DNA of 55,540 nt from an uncultured Erysipelotrichaceae bacterium (GTDB lineage: Bacteria > Bacillota_I > Bacilli_A > Erysipelotrichales > Erysipelotrichaceae). The notes beneath the pieces were generated by a model, which saw only the letters and a list, made by a program, of their open reading frames with translations, was not told where the DNA came from and made no database searches. The number at the start of each line of letters is the position of its first letter. Positions within the stretch are counted from its first letter, which is position 1. Location: positions 1-55,540 of the forward strand of contig CAMQRS010000005.1 of assembly GCA_947036815.1 (NCBI GenBank), given 5' to 3'. Shown here piece after piece: positions 8,664-16,239 of the stretch. Both the position numbers and the translations under genes were made by a program.

Positions 8664-9545
8664 GTGAAAAACAAAAAAAGTATGAGTGCAGAACGTCTGT
8701 ATAAAATCTTCATTTATGTCGCATTAATAACGCTTGCGATTTCAATTATCGTTCCCGTGGTTTGGGTGTTTATGGCATCAGTAAAACATAATTCAGAATT
8801 CTATGGAAGTCCGTGGACGATTCCAGCAAGTATTCAGTTTAGCAACTTTGTGAATGCGTTTGAAAAAGCTAATATGGGACAATATTTCATAAATTCAGTG
8901 ATTGCAACAGGATTAGGATTGATTATATTATTGGTTGTGGCATTGCCTGCATCTTACGTATTAGCAAGATTTGAATTTAGAGGAAGAAAATTCATGAATA
9001 CAGCTATGATGGCTGGGTTATTCATTAACGTAAATTATATTGTTGTACCTATCTTCTTAATGTTACTAGGTTGGGATGATTTTATATATAATTTATTTGG
9101 AGATGGATTCTTTTTAGATAATATATTTGTGTTAGCGTTGGTGTATGCAGCGACAGCAATTCCATTTACTGTTTATCTGTTAAGTGGATACTTTAGAACT
9201 CTGCCTAAGGCATATGAAGAAGCAGCATTGATTGATGGTTGTGGATATTTTAAAACAATGTTCAAAGTCATGATTCCAATGGCAAAACCAAGTATCGTTA
9301 CAGTTATTTTATTTAACTTCTTGGCTTTTTGGAATGAGTATATAATTGCGTTGACATTAATGCCGGGGACATCTAAAACATTACCAGTAGGATTAATGAA
9401 TTTAATGCAAGCAGCACGTGGAAAAGCGGAGTATGGAATGATGTATGCAGGATTAGTAATTGTAATGTTGCCTACCTTAATTTTGTATATAATGGTACAG
9501 AAAAAATTAACACAAGGGATGACCCTTGGTGGATTAAAGGATTAA
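8664..9545 (+). CDS. Sugar ABC transporter permease 2 (MalG/UgpE type)
   Basis: Second membrane-spanning subunit, 293 aa, GTG start with AGGGGGAAA upstream. The N-terminal helix is FIYVALITLAISIIVPVVWVFM; the EAA coupling loop reads YEEAALIDGCGYFKTMFKVMIP near residue 190. LPVGLMNLMQAARGKAEYGMMYAGLVI near the end is characteristic of carbohydrate permeases of this class. It pairs with permease 1 and the ATPase at 9732. Confidence 0.93.
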   Translation: MKNKKSMSAERLYKIFIYVALITLAISIIVPVVWVFMASVKHNSEFYGSPWTIPASIQFSNFVNAFEKANMGQYFINSVIATGLGLIILLVVALPASYVLARFEFRGRKFMNTAMMAGLFINVNYIVVPIFLMLLGWDDFIYNLFGDGFFLDNIFVLALVYAATAIPFTVYLLSGYFRTLPKAYEEAALIDGCGYFKTMFKVMIPMAKPSIVTVILFNFLAFWNEYIIALTLMPGTSKTLPVGLMNLMQAARGKAEYGMMYAGLVIVMLPTLILYIMVQKKLTQGMTLGGLKD

Positions 9546-9555
9546 GGGTGCAATG

Positions 9556-9723
9556 ATGAAAGATAAATTACAAAATTTAAGCTTAATACTAATTTTCATT
9601 ATATCAATTATCCTCGTCTTTGTAGGACAAAAAAATATAGGGTATGCAGGATTAGGAGCGCAGTTATTAGGTTTAGCTGGTTTGATAAGTATATTATATA
9701 CTTATAACAAACGATTTAAGTAG
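9556..9723 (+). CDS. Small two-helix membrane protein of sugar ABC operons (DUF6903-like)
   Basis: A 55-aa protein (56 aa if the preceding ATG at 9553 is used) with two hydrophobic segments: LSLILIFIISIILVFVG, then GYAGLGAQLLGLAGLISILY, separated by a short QKNI turn and ending in basic YNKRFK. It sits between permease 2 (10-nt gap) and the ATPase (8-nt gap), so it belongs to the transporter operon. The GQKNIG...LGLAGL...YNK pattern resembles small proteins I know as DUF6903 from Firmicute carbohydrate operons; that name is from memory and should be checked. Function unknown; an accessory role to the permeases is inference. Confidence 0.75.
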   Translation: MKDKLQNLSLILIFIISIILVFVGQKNIGYAGLGAQLLGLAGLISILYTYNKRFK

Positions 9724-9731
9724 GAGGACAT

Positions 9732-10823
9732 ATGGCAAATTTAACTTTAAAAAATATTGATAAGGTATATGATAATAATGTACAAGCAGTTTTCGATTTT
9801 AATTTAGATATCAAAGATAAAGAATTTATCGTTTTTGTAGGTCCAAGTGGATGTGGGAAAAGTACGACGTTACGTATGATAGCTGGATTAGAAGATATCA
9901 CTAAAGGAGAATTATACATTGATGATAAATTAGTGAATGATATTGCTCCTAAAGATCGTGATATTGCAATGGTGTTTCAGTCGTATGCACTATATCCACA
10001 CATGAGTGTGTATGATAATATGGCGTTTGGATTGAAAATTAAAAAGACTCCAAAAGAAGAAATTGATAAACGTGTTAAAGAAGCTGCACGTGTATTAGAG
10101 ATAGAGCAATACTTAGATCGTAAGCCAAAAGCGTTATCAGGTGGTCAAAGACAGCGTGTAGCACTTGGTAGAGCTATTGTAAGGAATGCTAAGGTATTCT
10201 TGATGGATGAACCTTTAAGTAATTTAGATGCGAAACTACGTGTGCAAATGCGTTCTGAGATCATCAAATTACATGAACGTATTGGAGCAACTACTGTATA
10301 TGTAACACATGATCAAACGGAAGCTATGACTATGGCTTCTCGAATTGTGGTTATGAAAGATGGGTATATCCAACAAATGGGAACACCTTCTGAAATTTAC
10401 AATAACCCTGCAAATATCTTTGTTGCTAGCTTTGTAGGTGCACCAGCAACCAATTTCATTCGTGGTATATACGCAAATAAACAATTTATCATTAATGATA
10501 AAAAAATCGACTTACCAGATATGTATGTAGAAGATTTAAAAGCATATGAAGGAAAAGAACTTGTTTTGGGAATACGACCAGAAGATATACATGGAGAAGG
10601 GATTGTAGCCGATACATATCCAACAGCTCATTTTACATTCAAAGTAGATGTGAGTGAATTACTAGGACATGAATATATTTTACATGGTAGTGTCGATGGA
10701 CAAAAGTTAATCGCAAAAGTAGCTGCGCGCTTAGGTGTGAAATCTCATGATGATGTTGACATCACCTTTGATTTAAGTAAAGTTCATTTTTTTGATAGCG
10801 AAACAGAATTGAAAATTATTTAA
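9732..10823 (+). CDS. Sugar ABC transporter ATPase (MsmK/UgpC/MalK type)
   Basis: Cytoplasmic ATPase that powers the importer, 363 aa. Walker A GPSGCGKST near residue 38, Q-loop MVFQSYALYPHMSVYDNM, signature LSGGQRQRVALGRAIVR, Walker B VFLMDEPLSNLDA and H-loop YVTHDQTEAMTMA are intact. The C-terminal ~120 residues form the regulatory OB-type domain of the MalK group (LVLGIRPEDIH). AGGAGG precedes the start. It lies in the same operon as the other subunits, so the importer is complete in the window. Confidence 0.95.
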   Translation: MANLTLKNIDKVYDNNVQAVFDFNLDIKDKEFIVFVGPSGCGKSTTLRMIAGLEDITKGELYIDDKLVNDIAPKDRDIAMVFQSYALYPHMSVYDNMAFGLKIKKTPKEEIDKRVKEAARVLEIEQYLDRKPKALSGGQRQRVALGRAIVRNAKVFLMDEPLSNLDAKLRVQMRSEIIKLHERIGATTVYVTHDQTEAMTMASRIVVMKDGYIQQMGTPSEIYNNPANIFVASFVGAPATNFIRGIYANKQFIINDKKIDLPDMYVEDLKAYEGKELVLGIRPEDIHGEGIVADTYPTAHFTFKVDVSELLGHEYILHGSVDGQKLIAKVAARLGVKSHDDVDITFDLSKVHFFDSETELKII

Positions 10824-10835
10824 TCAGTATTGATA

Positions 10836-10894
10836 AAAGTATCCTTTTTCTCTAGCTTTCTAGTCTAGTGAAAGAGGGGACTTTTTTATTTTTT
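10836..10894 (+). terminator. Terminator of the sugar ABC operon
   Basis: Imperfect long stem: AAAGT at 10836-10840 pairs with ACTTT at 10880-10884, CTAG-containing inner arms pair with small mismatches, and TTTTTTATTTTTT follows. Confidence 0.7.
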
Positions 10895-11108
10895 ATAGAA
10901 TAAGAAATTTTCCAACTAATTTGTATAAAAAATATTAGTGTTTTTAATGGCAAAACCAACAAATATAAATCAGTTGGTGACTACAGATTATCTAGGGTTT
11001 AAATGTTTACAAACTGATGAATACCGATAATATTTGCTTAGATGTTAGGTGGGAAATAAATGATAGCGTGTTCCTTTACTATATAATTAATAATTTGATA
11101 AAATAATT
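10895..11108. other. AT-rich non-coding stretch before feoA
   Basis: Between the sugar-operon terminator and the feo promoter. I see no gene with a ribosome site, no repeat and no recognisable mobile-element remnant. A 27-codon ATG frame at 10947-11030 lacks a ribosome site and is not called. Confidence 0.5.
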
Positions 11109-11144
11109 ATTGACACAAATGTTACCTCATGGTAACATTTGTGT
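11109..11144 (+). promoter_or_regulatory. feo promoter with a perfect inverted-repeat operator
   Basis: TTGACA (11109-11114), 18 nt, TAACAT (11133-11138). Overlying it is a perfect inverted repeat with 14-bp arms, ACACAAATGTTACC (11113-11126) and its complement (11131-11144), around a 4-nt TCAT centre. A symmetric site covering the spacer and the -10 box is the layout of a repressor operator. The likely ligand protein is a metalloregulator; the DtxR-type gene at 20694-21056 is the only candidate in the window. Confidence 0.65.
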
Positions 11145-11147
11145 GTG

Positions 11148-11161
11148 TTAGATAGGTCTAA
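11148..11161 (+). promoter_or_regulatory. TTAGA-N4-TCTAA palindrome in the feo leader
   Basis: Small perfect palindrome TTAGATAGGTCTAA just downstream of the -10 box. It is reminiscent of the TTAGG...CCTAA half-sites of DtxR/IdeR operators but does not match them fully. A possible second metalloregulator site. Confidence 0.35.
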
Positions 11162-11191
11162 CTCTATGAATCTGACAGCGGGAGGTAAGTT

Positions 11192-11410
11192 ATGACATTA
11201 GCGCAAGGAAGTATTGGTAATTCTTATATTGTAGAATCAATATCTAATCAAGATGATGAATTAACAGATTTCTTGTTCACATTAGGTTGTTATGCAGGAG
11301 AACGTATTTCTCTTATTTCACAAATTAGTGGAAATTTAGTAATCTCAATACGAGATGGAAGATATAATATAGATAAAAATTTAGCAGAACTTATTCAAGT
11401 AATTGAGTAA
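11192..11410 (+). CDS. feoA: Ferrous iron transport protein A
   Basis: Small SH3-like cytoplasmic partner of FeoB, 72 aa, usual size for the family. It carries LAQGSIGNSYIVESI at the start and TLGCYAGERISLISQISGNLVISI, matching the FeoA pattern of a Leu/Gly turn followed by beta strands. The ATG has GGGAGG upstream. feoB starts 73 nt downstream after a weak hairpin, so both are on one transcript. Confidence 0.9.
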   Translation: MTLAQGSIGNSYIVESISNQDDELTDFLFTLGCYAGERISLISQISGNLVISIRDGRYNIDKNLAELIQVIE

Positions 11411-11415
11411 TAAGC

Positions 11416-11441
11416 AACTGTTCGTAGGAACGGTTTTATTT
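11416..11441 (+). terminator. Weak hairpin between feoA and feoB
   Basis: Eight-bp stem AACTGTTC/GAACGGTT with one G-U pair, loop GTAG, then TTATTTT. Probably a partial terminator or attenuator setting the feoA:feoB ratio. Confidence 0.5.
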
Positions 11442-11483
11442 TGAAATTAAAGTTAGTTGTATATAACTTAAAAAGGGGAGTTT

Positions 11484-13487
11484 ATGAAAAATAAAGAAAT
11501 TAGAATTGCATTAACTGGGAATCCCAATAGTGGGAAAACTACACTGTATAATGCATTAACAGGAAAAAATGAGAGAGCAGGTAACTGGGCAGGAGTGACT
11601 GTAGATAAAAGAGAGAGCGCATTGAAAAATACCTATGCAGCAGGTAACAAGGTAATTGCAATTGATTTACCAGGGGCCTATTCGATGTCACCATTTACTT
11701 CTGAAGAAAGTATCACAAGTGACTATGTAAAAAATGCTGAAATAGATGTGTTAGTAAATATTATTGATGCAACAAATCTTAGTCGCAGTATGTTTTTCAC
11801 AACACAATTACTCGAACTAGGAATTCCCGTGGTAATCGCTTTAAATAAAAGTGATATAAATAGTAAAAAAGAAACAATTATTGATATCGAAAAATTATCA
11901 AAACAAATGAATTGTCCAGTAGTAAGTACGATTTCTACTTCAGGAACGGGACTACAAGAATTAGTAAAGAACGCAATCGCTGTTGTAGGGATCACTCAAA
12001 AAGCTCCGTATACACAAGCAAAGATTAACTTAGCGGATAAACAAGAAGTAGTCGTAGCAGATCGTCAACGATTTAGCTTTGTAAATTCAATAGTTTCCAC
12101 TGTAGAAACAAGAAAAGTACTGACAAGTGATAAAAATTCACAAGACAAGCTGGATTCAGTATTGGCTCATAAATGGTTAGGTATTCCTATTTTTGCAGTA
12201 GTGATGTGGGGTGTATTTTCAATTTCACAAACGTACTTAGGTCCATATATCGCAGACTATTTAGTAGGATATATTGAAAGTTTTGGAGCCTATGTAGGAA
12301 CTTTAGTTGAAGGAGCTTCTCCCTTCTTACAATCATTATTGATTGATGGAATTATTGGTGGAGTAGGAGCTGTGGTAGGTTTCTTACCACTAGTTATGGT
12401 AATGTATTTCCTAATTGCCTTATTAGAAGATTGTGGATATATGGCAAGAGTTGCTGTAGTGATGGATCGCTTCTTTAAGAAAGTAGGACTATCAGGGAAA
12501 TCAATTATCCCAATGATTATTGGAACAGGATGTGCCATTCCAGGAATTATGGCGTCTCGTACAATTAAAAATGAGCGAGAAAGAAGAACAACAGCAATGT
12601 TGACACCATTCATGCCTTGTGGTGCTAAACTTCCAGTGATCGCCTTATTTGCAGGAGTGTTCTTTGAAGATGCATCATGGGTAGGAACCTCTATGTATTT
12701 CCTAGGAATTGCATTGATTATTCTAGGTGCTTTGTTAACACAAAAAATAACAGGTACTAAATATAGAAAATCATTCTTTATTATGGAATTACCTGAATAT
12801 AAAATGCCAAGCATTAAAGCTGCAACATTATCAATGTTAGATAGAGCGAAATCATTCATTATTAAAGCAGGGACAATTATCTTACTTTGTAATGCCATCA
12901 TTCAAATTATGCAAAGCTTTAACTGGCAACTAGAATTGGTTGCAGAAGGAGCAGAACAGTCTTCAATACTAGCATCAATTGCTTCACCATTTGCCTTATT
13001 ATTTGTTCCATTAGGGTTCGGTGTATGGCAATTAGCAGCAGCAGCAATCACTGGATTTATCGCGAAAGAAAATGTAGTTGGTACGTTAGCGGTTGTGTAT
13101 GGAATTACGAATTTCATTGATACAGAAGAAAAAGTATTAGTTGGAGGATCAAGTGATGTAGCATCAGTAATGGGATTGAGTGCAGTTGCAGCACTAGCAT
13201 ATTTAATCTTCAACTTATTTACCCCACCCTGCTTTGCCGCAATTGGAGCTATGAATTCAGAAATGCAAAGTAAAAAATGGTTAATCGGAGGAGTAAGTCT
13301 ACAATTGGGTGTTGGATATGTAGCAGCCTTCATTGTTTATCAAGTGGGAACACTGTTTACTACTGGAACATTAGGTGATGGATTCTTCTTTGGATTAGTT
13401 ATTGTTGTAGTACTGTTAAGCATTGTTGGATATTTAATCCACAAAGGAAATAAAAGCATTAAAGATACATCATTAAATAAATATTAA
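11484..13487 (+). CDS. feoB: Ferrous iron transporter FeoB
   Basis: Polytopic membrane Fe(II) transporter with an N-terminal cytosolic G domain, 667 aa. G1 GNPNSGKT is at residues 12-19, G3 DLPGAYSMSPF follows, and G4 NKSD is near residue 120. The membrane part begins around residue 230 and contains GIIGGVGAVVGFLPLVMVMYF and the conserved GTGCAIPGIMASRTIKNERERR and PFMPCGAKLPV stretches carrying the cysteines implicated in metal transfer. AAAGGGG precedes the start. A Cys-rich membrane peptide gene follows after 21 nt. Confidence 0.96.
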   Translation: MKNKEIRIALTGNPNSGKTTLYNALTGKNERAGNWAGVTVDKRESALKNTYAAGNKVIAIDLPGAYSMSPFTSEESITSDYVKNAEIDVLVNIIDATNLSRSMFFTTQLLELGIPVVIALNKSDINSKKETIIDIEKLSKQMNCPVVSTISTSGTGLQELVKNAIAVVGITQKAPYTQAKINLADKQEVVVADRQRFSFVNSIVSTVETRKVLTSDKNSQDKLDSVLAHKWLGIPIFAVVMWGVFSISQTYLGPYIADYLVGYIESFGAYVGTLVEGASPFLQSLLIDGIIGGVGAVVGFLPLVMVMYFLIALLEDCGYMARVAVVMDRFFKKVGLSGKSIIPMIIGTGCAIPGIMASRTIKNERERRTTAMLTPFMPCGAKLPVIALFAGVFFEDASWVGTSMYFLGIALIILGALLTQKITGTKYRKSFFIMELPEYKMPSIKAATLSMLDRAKSFIIKAGTIILLCNAIIQIMQSFNWQLELVAEGAEQSSILASIASPFALLFVPLGFGVWQLAAAAITGFIAKENVVGTLAVVYGITNFIDTEEKVLVGGSSDVASVMGLSAVAALAYLIFNLFTPPCFAAIGAMNSEMQSKKWLIGGVSLQLGVGYVAAFIVYQVGTLFTTGTLGDGFFFGLVIVVVLLSIVGYLIHKGNKSIKDTSLNKY

Positions 13488-13508
13488 TATATATGAGGAG
13501 GTACACAG

Positions 13509-13667
13509 ATGGAAAATATAATATTGTTTGGAATTATAGCAACGATCATGATATTAGCATTTGCTTATATCGTGCGTGCAAAACGTCGTGGAGTCAAATG
13601 TGTAGGATGTTCCTCAGCAAGTGCATGTGCTAAGGCACGTAACTCTTGTGGCTCTTGTCATAAGTAG
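13509..13667 (+). CDS. FeoB-associated Cys-rich membrane protein
   Basis: A 52-aa protein with one N-terminal transmembrane helix (IILFGIIATIMILAFAYIV), a basic stop RAKRRG and a tail with six cysteines in two clusters (CVGC, then CAKARNSCGSC). Size, layout and position directly behind feoB match the FeoB_associated family (Pfam PF12669 from memory), thought to assist Fe(II) uptake. A GAGGAGG site precedes the ATG. The cysteines could handle Fe(II) or redox chemistry at the cytoplasmic face (inference). Confidence 0.9.
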   Translation: MENIILFGIIATIMILAFAYIVRAKRRGVKCVGCSSASACAKARNSCGSCHK

Positions 13668-13720
13668 AGGTATTCATCCTTCTTTTATAAACAGTTTGAA
13701 TGCAAATTATTGAATATATG

Positions 13721-13764
13721 AAAAGGAGAGTTCTGTACTGGCGTGCAATTCTCCTTTTTAATTA
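13721..13764 (+). terminator. Terminator of the feo operon
   Basis: Stem AAAAGGAGA (13721-13729) with TCTCCTTTT (13750-13758), a 20-nt loop and a TTA-rich tail. Confidence 0.65.
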
Positions 13765-13977
13765 AAAAGAGTAACACTAGAGTGATACTACTTGCATAAT
13801 AAGTACAAGTGATTGGCTATTGTGATACACTAGGGTAAAGTCATATTTAAGTATAGAAGGTAGTAAACTAGAGAGAGACTAGTTATGATTCACATGTGCT
13901 AGTTGATAAAATGATGTACAGATGAATCTTTTAATTAAAGCTAATCTAGCATCATAAAGAAAGAAGGATAGGGATAT
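13765..13977. other. Leader region before the ZIP gene with CTAG-rich repeats
   Basis: No gene seen. It contains a small inverted repeat AACTAG-N7-CTAGTT (13866-13884) and several further CTAG-bearing words (13787, 13831, 13899, 13945). These could be operator elements of the metal-transporter gene, but no known consensus is matched. GAAGGATAGGG upstream of 13978 serves as ribosome site. Confidence 0.35.
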
Positions 13978-14826
13978 ATGGAAAATTATATGATTGCGTT
14001 TTTAATGACGCTAATAGCAGGGCTATGTACAGCAATTGGAGGAGCGATAGCAGTATTGTCTAAGAGTGATAATAAAACATTTCTATCAGTGAGTCTGGGA
14101 TTTTCAGCAGGAGTTATGGTATATGTTTCAATGATGGAAATCATGCCAAAAGCACAAACTGCACTAGCTGTTGAATATGGAGATAAAATGGCGGCAATCA
14201 TTAGCGTCGTAGCATTCTTTATGGGGATGTTCATTATTGCAGGTATTGATAAACTGATACCTCATGAAGAGAATCCACATGAAATAAAACATTGTGATGG
14301 TATCGCAACAAGTGATGATGAAAATGAAGAACATATATGCGAAGCGATGTCACCTGAGGGATCGAATCGTAGTAGTCGATTAATGAGAATGGGGGTATTC
14401 ACTGCAATTGCCATTGGAATTCATAACTTTCCTGAAGGACTGGCAACATTTGTGGCAGCATTACAATCACCAGAAGTAGCAATACCTGTAGTTGTAGCAA
14501 TTGCGATTCACAATGTACCTGAGGGAATTGCAGTAGCAGTTCCTGTATATCATGCGACAGGGTCTAAGAAAAAAGCCTTTATGTATTCATTTATGTCAGG
14601 TTTATCAGAACCCATCGGGGCATTAGTAGGTTGGTTGTTATTGATGCCAATTATGAGTGATGCTGTATTTGGGATTATCTTTGCAGTAGTTGCAGGAATT
14701 ATGGTCTTTATTTCGTTTGATCAATTATTGCCAAATGCAAGGGAATATGGAGAACATCATCATTCTATCTATGGATTAGTCATGGGAATGATGGTGATGG
14801 CAATTAGCTTATTACTGTTTATGTAA
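13978..14826 (+). CDS. ZIP-family divalent metal transporter (ZupT-like)
   Basis: Membrane importer for Zn(II) and possibly Fe/Mn, 282 aa with about eight hydrophobic segments. The two ZIP signatures HNFPEG (residues 149-154) and HNVPEG (178-183) form the intramembrane binuclear metal site. The cytoplasmic loop at residues ~95-125 is rich in His, Asp and Glu, typical of metal-sensing loops. Single-gene unit between two terminators. Metal preference cannot be told from sequence; closeness to feo and a ferredoxin-like neighbourhood does not decide it. Confidence 0.93.
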   Translation: MENYMIAFLMTLIAGLCTAIGGAIAVLSKSDNKTFLSVSLGFSAGVMVYVSMMEIMPKAQTALAVEYGDKMAAIISVVAFFMGMFIIAGIDKLIPHEENPHEIKHCDGIATSDDENEEHICEAMSPEGSNRSSRLMRMGVFTAIAIGIHNFPEGLATFVAALQSPEVAIPVVVAIAIHNVPEGIAVAVPVYHATGSKKKAFMYSFMSGLSEPIGALVGWLLLMPIMSDAVFGIIFAVVAGIMVFISFDQLLPNAREYGEHHHSIYGLVMGMMVMAISLLLFM

Positions 14827-14856
14827 AGAGTGCTACTAAGTAGCGCTCTTTTGTTT
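14826..14856 (+). terminator. Terminator after the ZIP gene
   Basis: Ten-bp stem AAGAGTGCTA/TAGCGCTCTT (one T-G pair), loop CTAAG, tail TTGTTTT. It overlaps the stop codon. Confidence 0.75.
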
Positions 14857-15017
14857 TATATAGCAATTACATATAGCAAGACATTGCACTATTCTATAGT
14901 AAATACTGGAAACTGAATCATAATATCATATTCTATAGTATCAATAAAAAAGTTGTTTTTTTCTTGCTTAATAGCTAAAAAAAAGGTAAACTATAACAAT
15001 TGAAAGAGAGTGATAAT

Positions 15018-16118
15018 ATGGCATTAACAGCAGGAATTGTAGGATTACCAAACGTTGGAAAATCAACATTATTTAACGCAATAACAAAATCACAAGTGGA
15101 AGCAGCAAACTATCCATTTGCGACAATAGAACCAAATGTAGGAGTTGTAGAAGTAGCCGATAAACGAGTAGATGAATTAGTGAAAATTGTAGGTACAAAA
15201 AAGGCAATTTATACAACATTCGAATTTACAGATATTGCCGGATTAGTCAAAGGGGCAAGTAAAGGGGAAGGTTTAGGAAATAAATTCTTAAGTAACATTC
15301 GTTTAACGGATGCTATTTGTCATGTTGTTCGTTGTTTTGATGATGAAGACATTACTCATGTAGATGGATCAGTAGATCCAATTCGTGATATTGAAACTAT
15401 TAATTTAGAACTTGTCATCGCAGATGAACAAAGTGTAGATAAAAGTTTAAGTAAAGTGGATCGTAGAGTAAAACTTAAAGAAAAAGATGCGCTTCTTGAA
15501 GGACAAGTATTAGCTAAAATTAAAGAAGCATTAAAAGTTGGGAAACCAGCGAGAAGTGTGGACTTAGATGCAACTGAACTAGAACTAGTAAAAGGATTTC
15601 AATTATTAACGTTGAAACCAATGATCTATGTTGCAAACATGGGGGAAGATGAAATCAGTGATCCTGAAAGTAATCCTTACTTTATCCAAGTAAAAGAATT
15701 AGCAGCTAGCGAAAACAATGATGTAGTCGCTGTATGTGCAAAAATAGAAGAAGAGTTAAGTGCTTTAGATGCAGAAGACAAAGCAATTTTCTTAGAAGAA
15801 TTAGGTATTAACGAAAGTGGTTTAGACCAAGTGGTCAGAGCAAGTTACCATATGTTAGATTTATGTACCTACTTTACAGCAGGAGTGCAAGAAGTACGCG
15901 CATGGACATTCAGAAAAGGAATGAAAGCACCAGCTTGTGCAGGAGTTATTCATACAGATTTTGAAAAAGGATTCATTCGTGCAGAAGTATTTGCATATGA
16001 TGATATCTTTGCTTTAGGTAGTGAATCAGCAGTAAAAGAAGCTGGAAAATTAAGATTAGAAGGAAAAGAATACGTAGCTAAAGATGGAGATGTAATGCAC
16101 TTTAGATTCAACGTTTAA
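15018..16118 (+). CDS. ychF: Redox-regulated ATPase/GTPase YchF
   Basis: OBG-family P-loop ATPase that associates with ribosomes, 366 aa. G1 GLPNVGKST at residues 9-17, switch YPFATIEPNVGVVEV, G3 DIAGLVKGASKGEGLGNKFL, and the family's altered NKxD-like VANMGEDE near residue 206. The C-terminal TGS domain is visible (YFTAGVQEVRAWTFRKG). An ATG 18 nt upstream (15000) is in frame but has no ribosome site and would add six non-conserved residues; 15018 is preceded by AAAGAGAG. Standalone gene. Confidence 0.95.
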   Translation: MALTAGIVGLPNVGKSTLFNAITKSQVEAANYPFATIEPNVGVVEVADKRVDELVKIVGTKKAIYTTFEFTDIAGLVKGASKGEGLGNKFLSNIRLTDAICHVVRCFDDEDITHVDGSVDPIRDIETINLELVIADEQSVDKSLSKVDRRVKLKEKDALLEGQVLAKIKEALKVGKPARSVDLDATELELVKGFQLLTLKPMIYVANMGEDEISDPESNPYFIQVKELAASENNDVVAVCAKIEEELSALDAEDKAIFLEELGINESGLDQVVRASYHMLDLCTYFTAGVQEVRAWTFRKGMKAPACAGVIHTDFEKGFIRAEVFAYDDIFALGSESAVKEAGKLRLEGKEYVAKDGDVMHFRFNV

Positions 16119-16143
16119 GAACTACCTAGGTAGTTCTTTTTTT
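16117..16143 (+). terminator. Terminator after ychF
   Basis: Palindromic AGAACTACCTAGGTAGTTCT stem, then TTTTTTT. Confidence 0.85.
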
Positions 16144-16239
16144 GTATATGACTTTTGTAATAAACGAGGAATGGGAGTACATAAAGATTGATGAAATAAG
16201 TATTAAATGGTAATCTATAATAGAAAGTAGAGGGACGTT

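Noticed and set aside
10947-11030. 27-codon frame between the sugar and feo operons
   Set aside because: No ribosome site, no promoter and no recognisable similarity.
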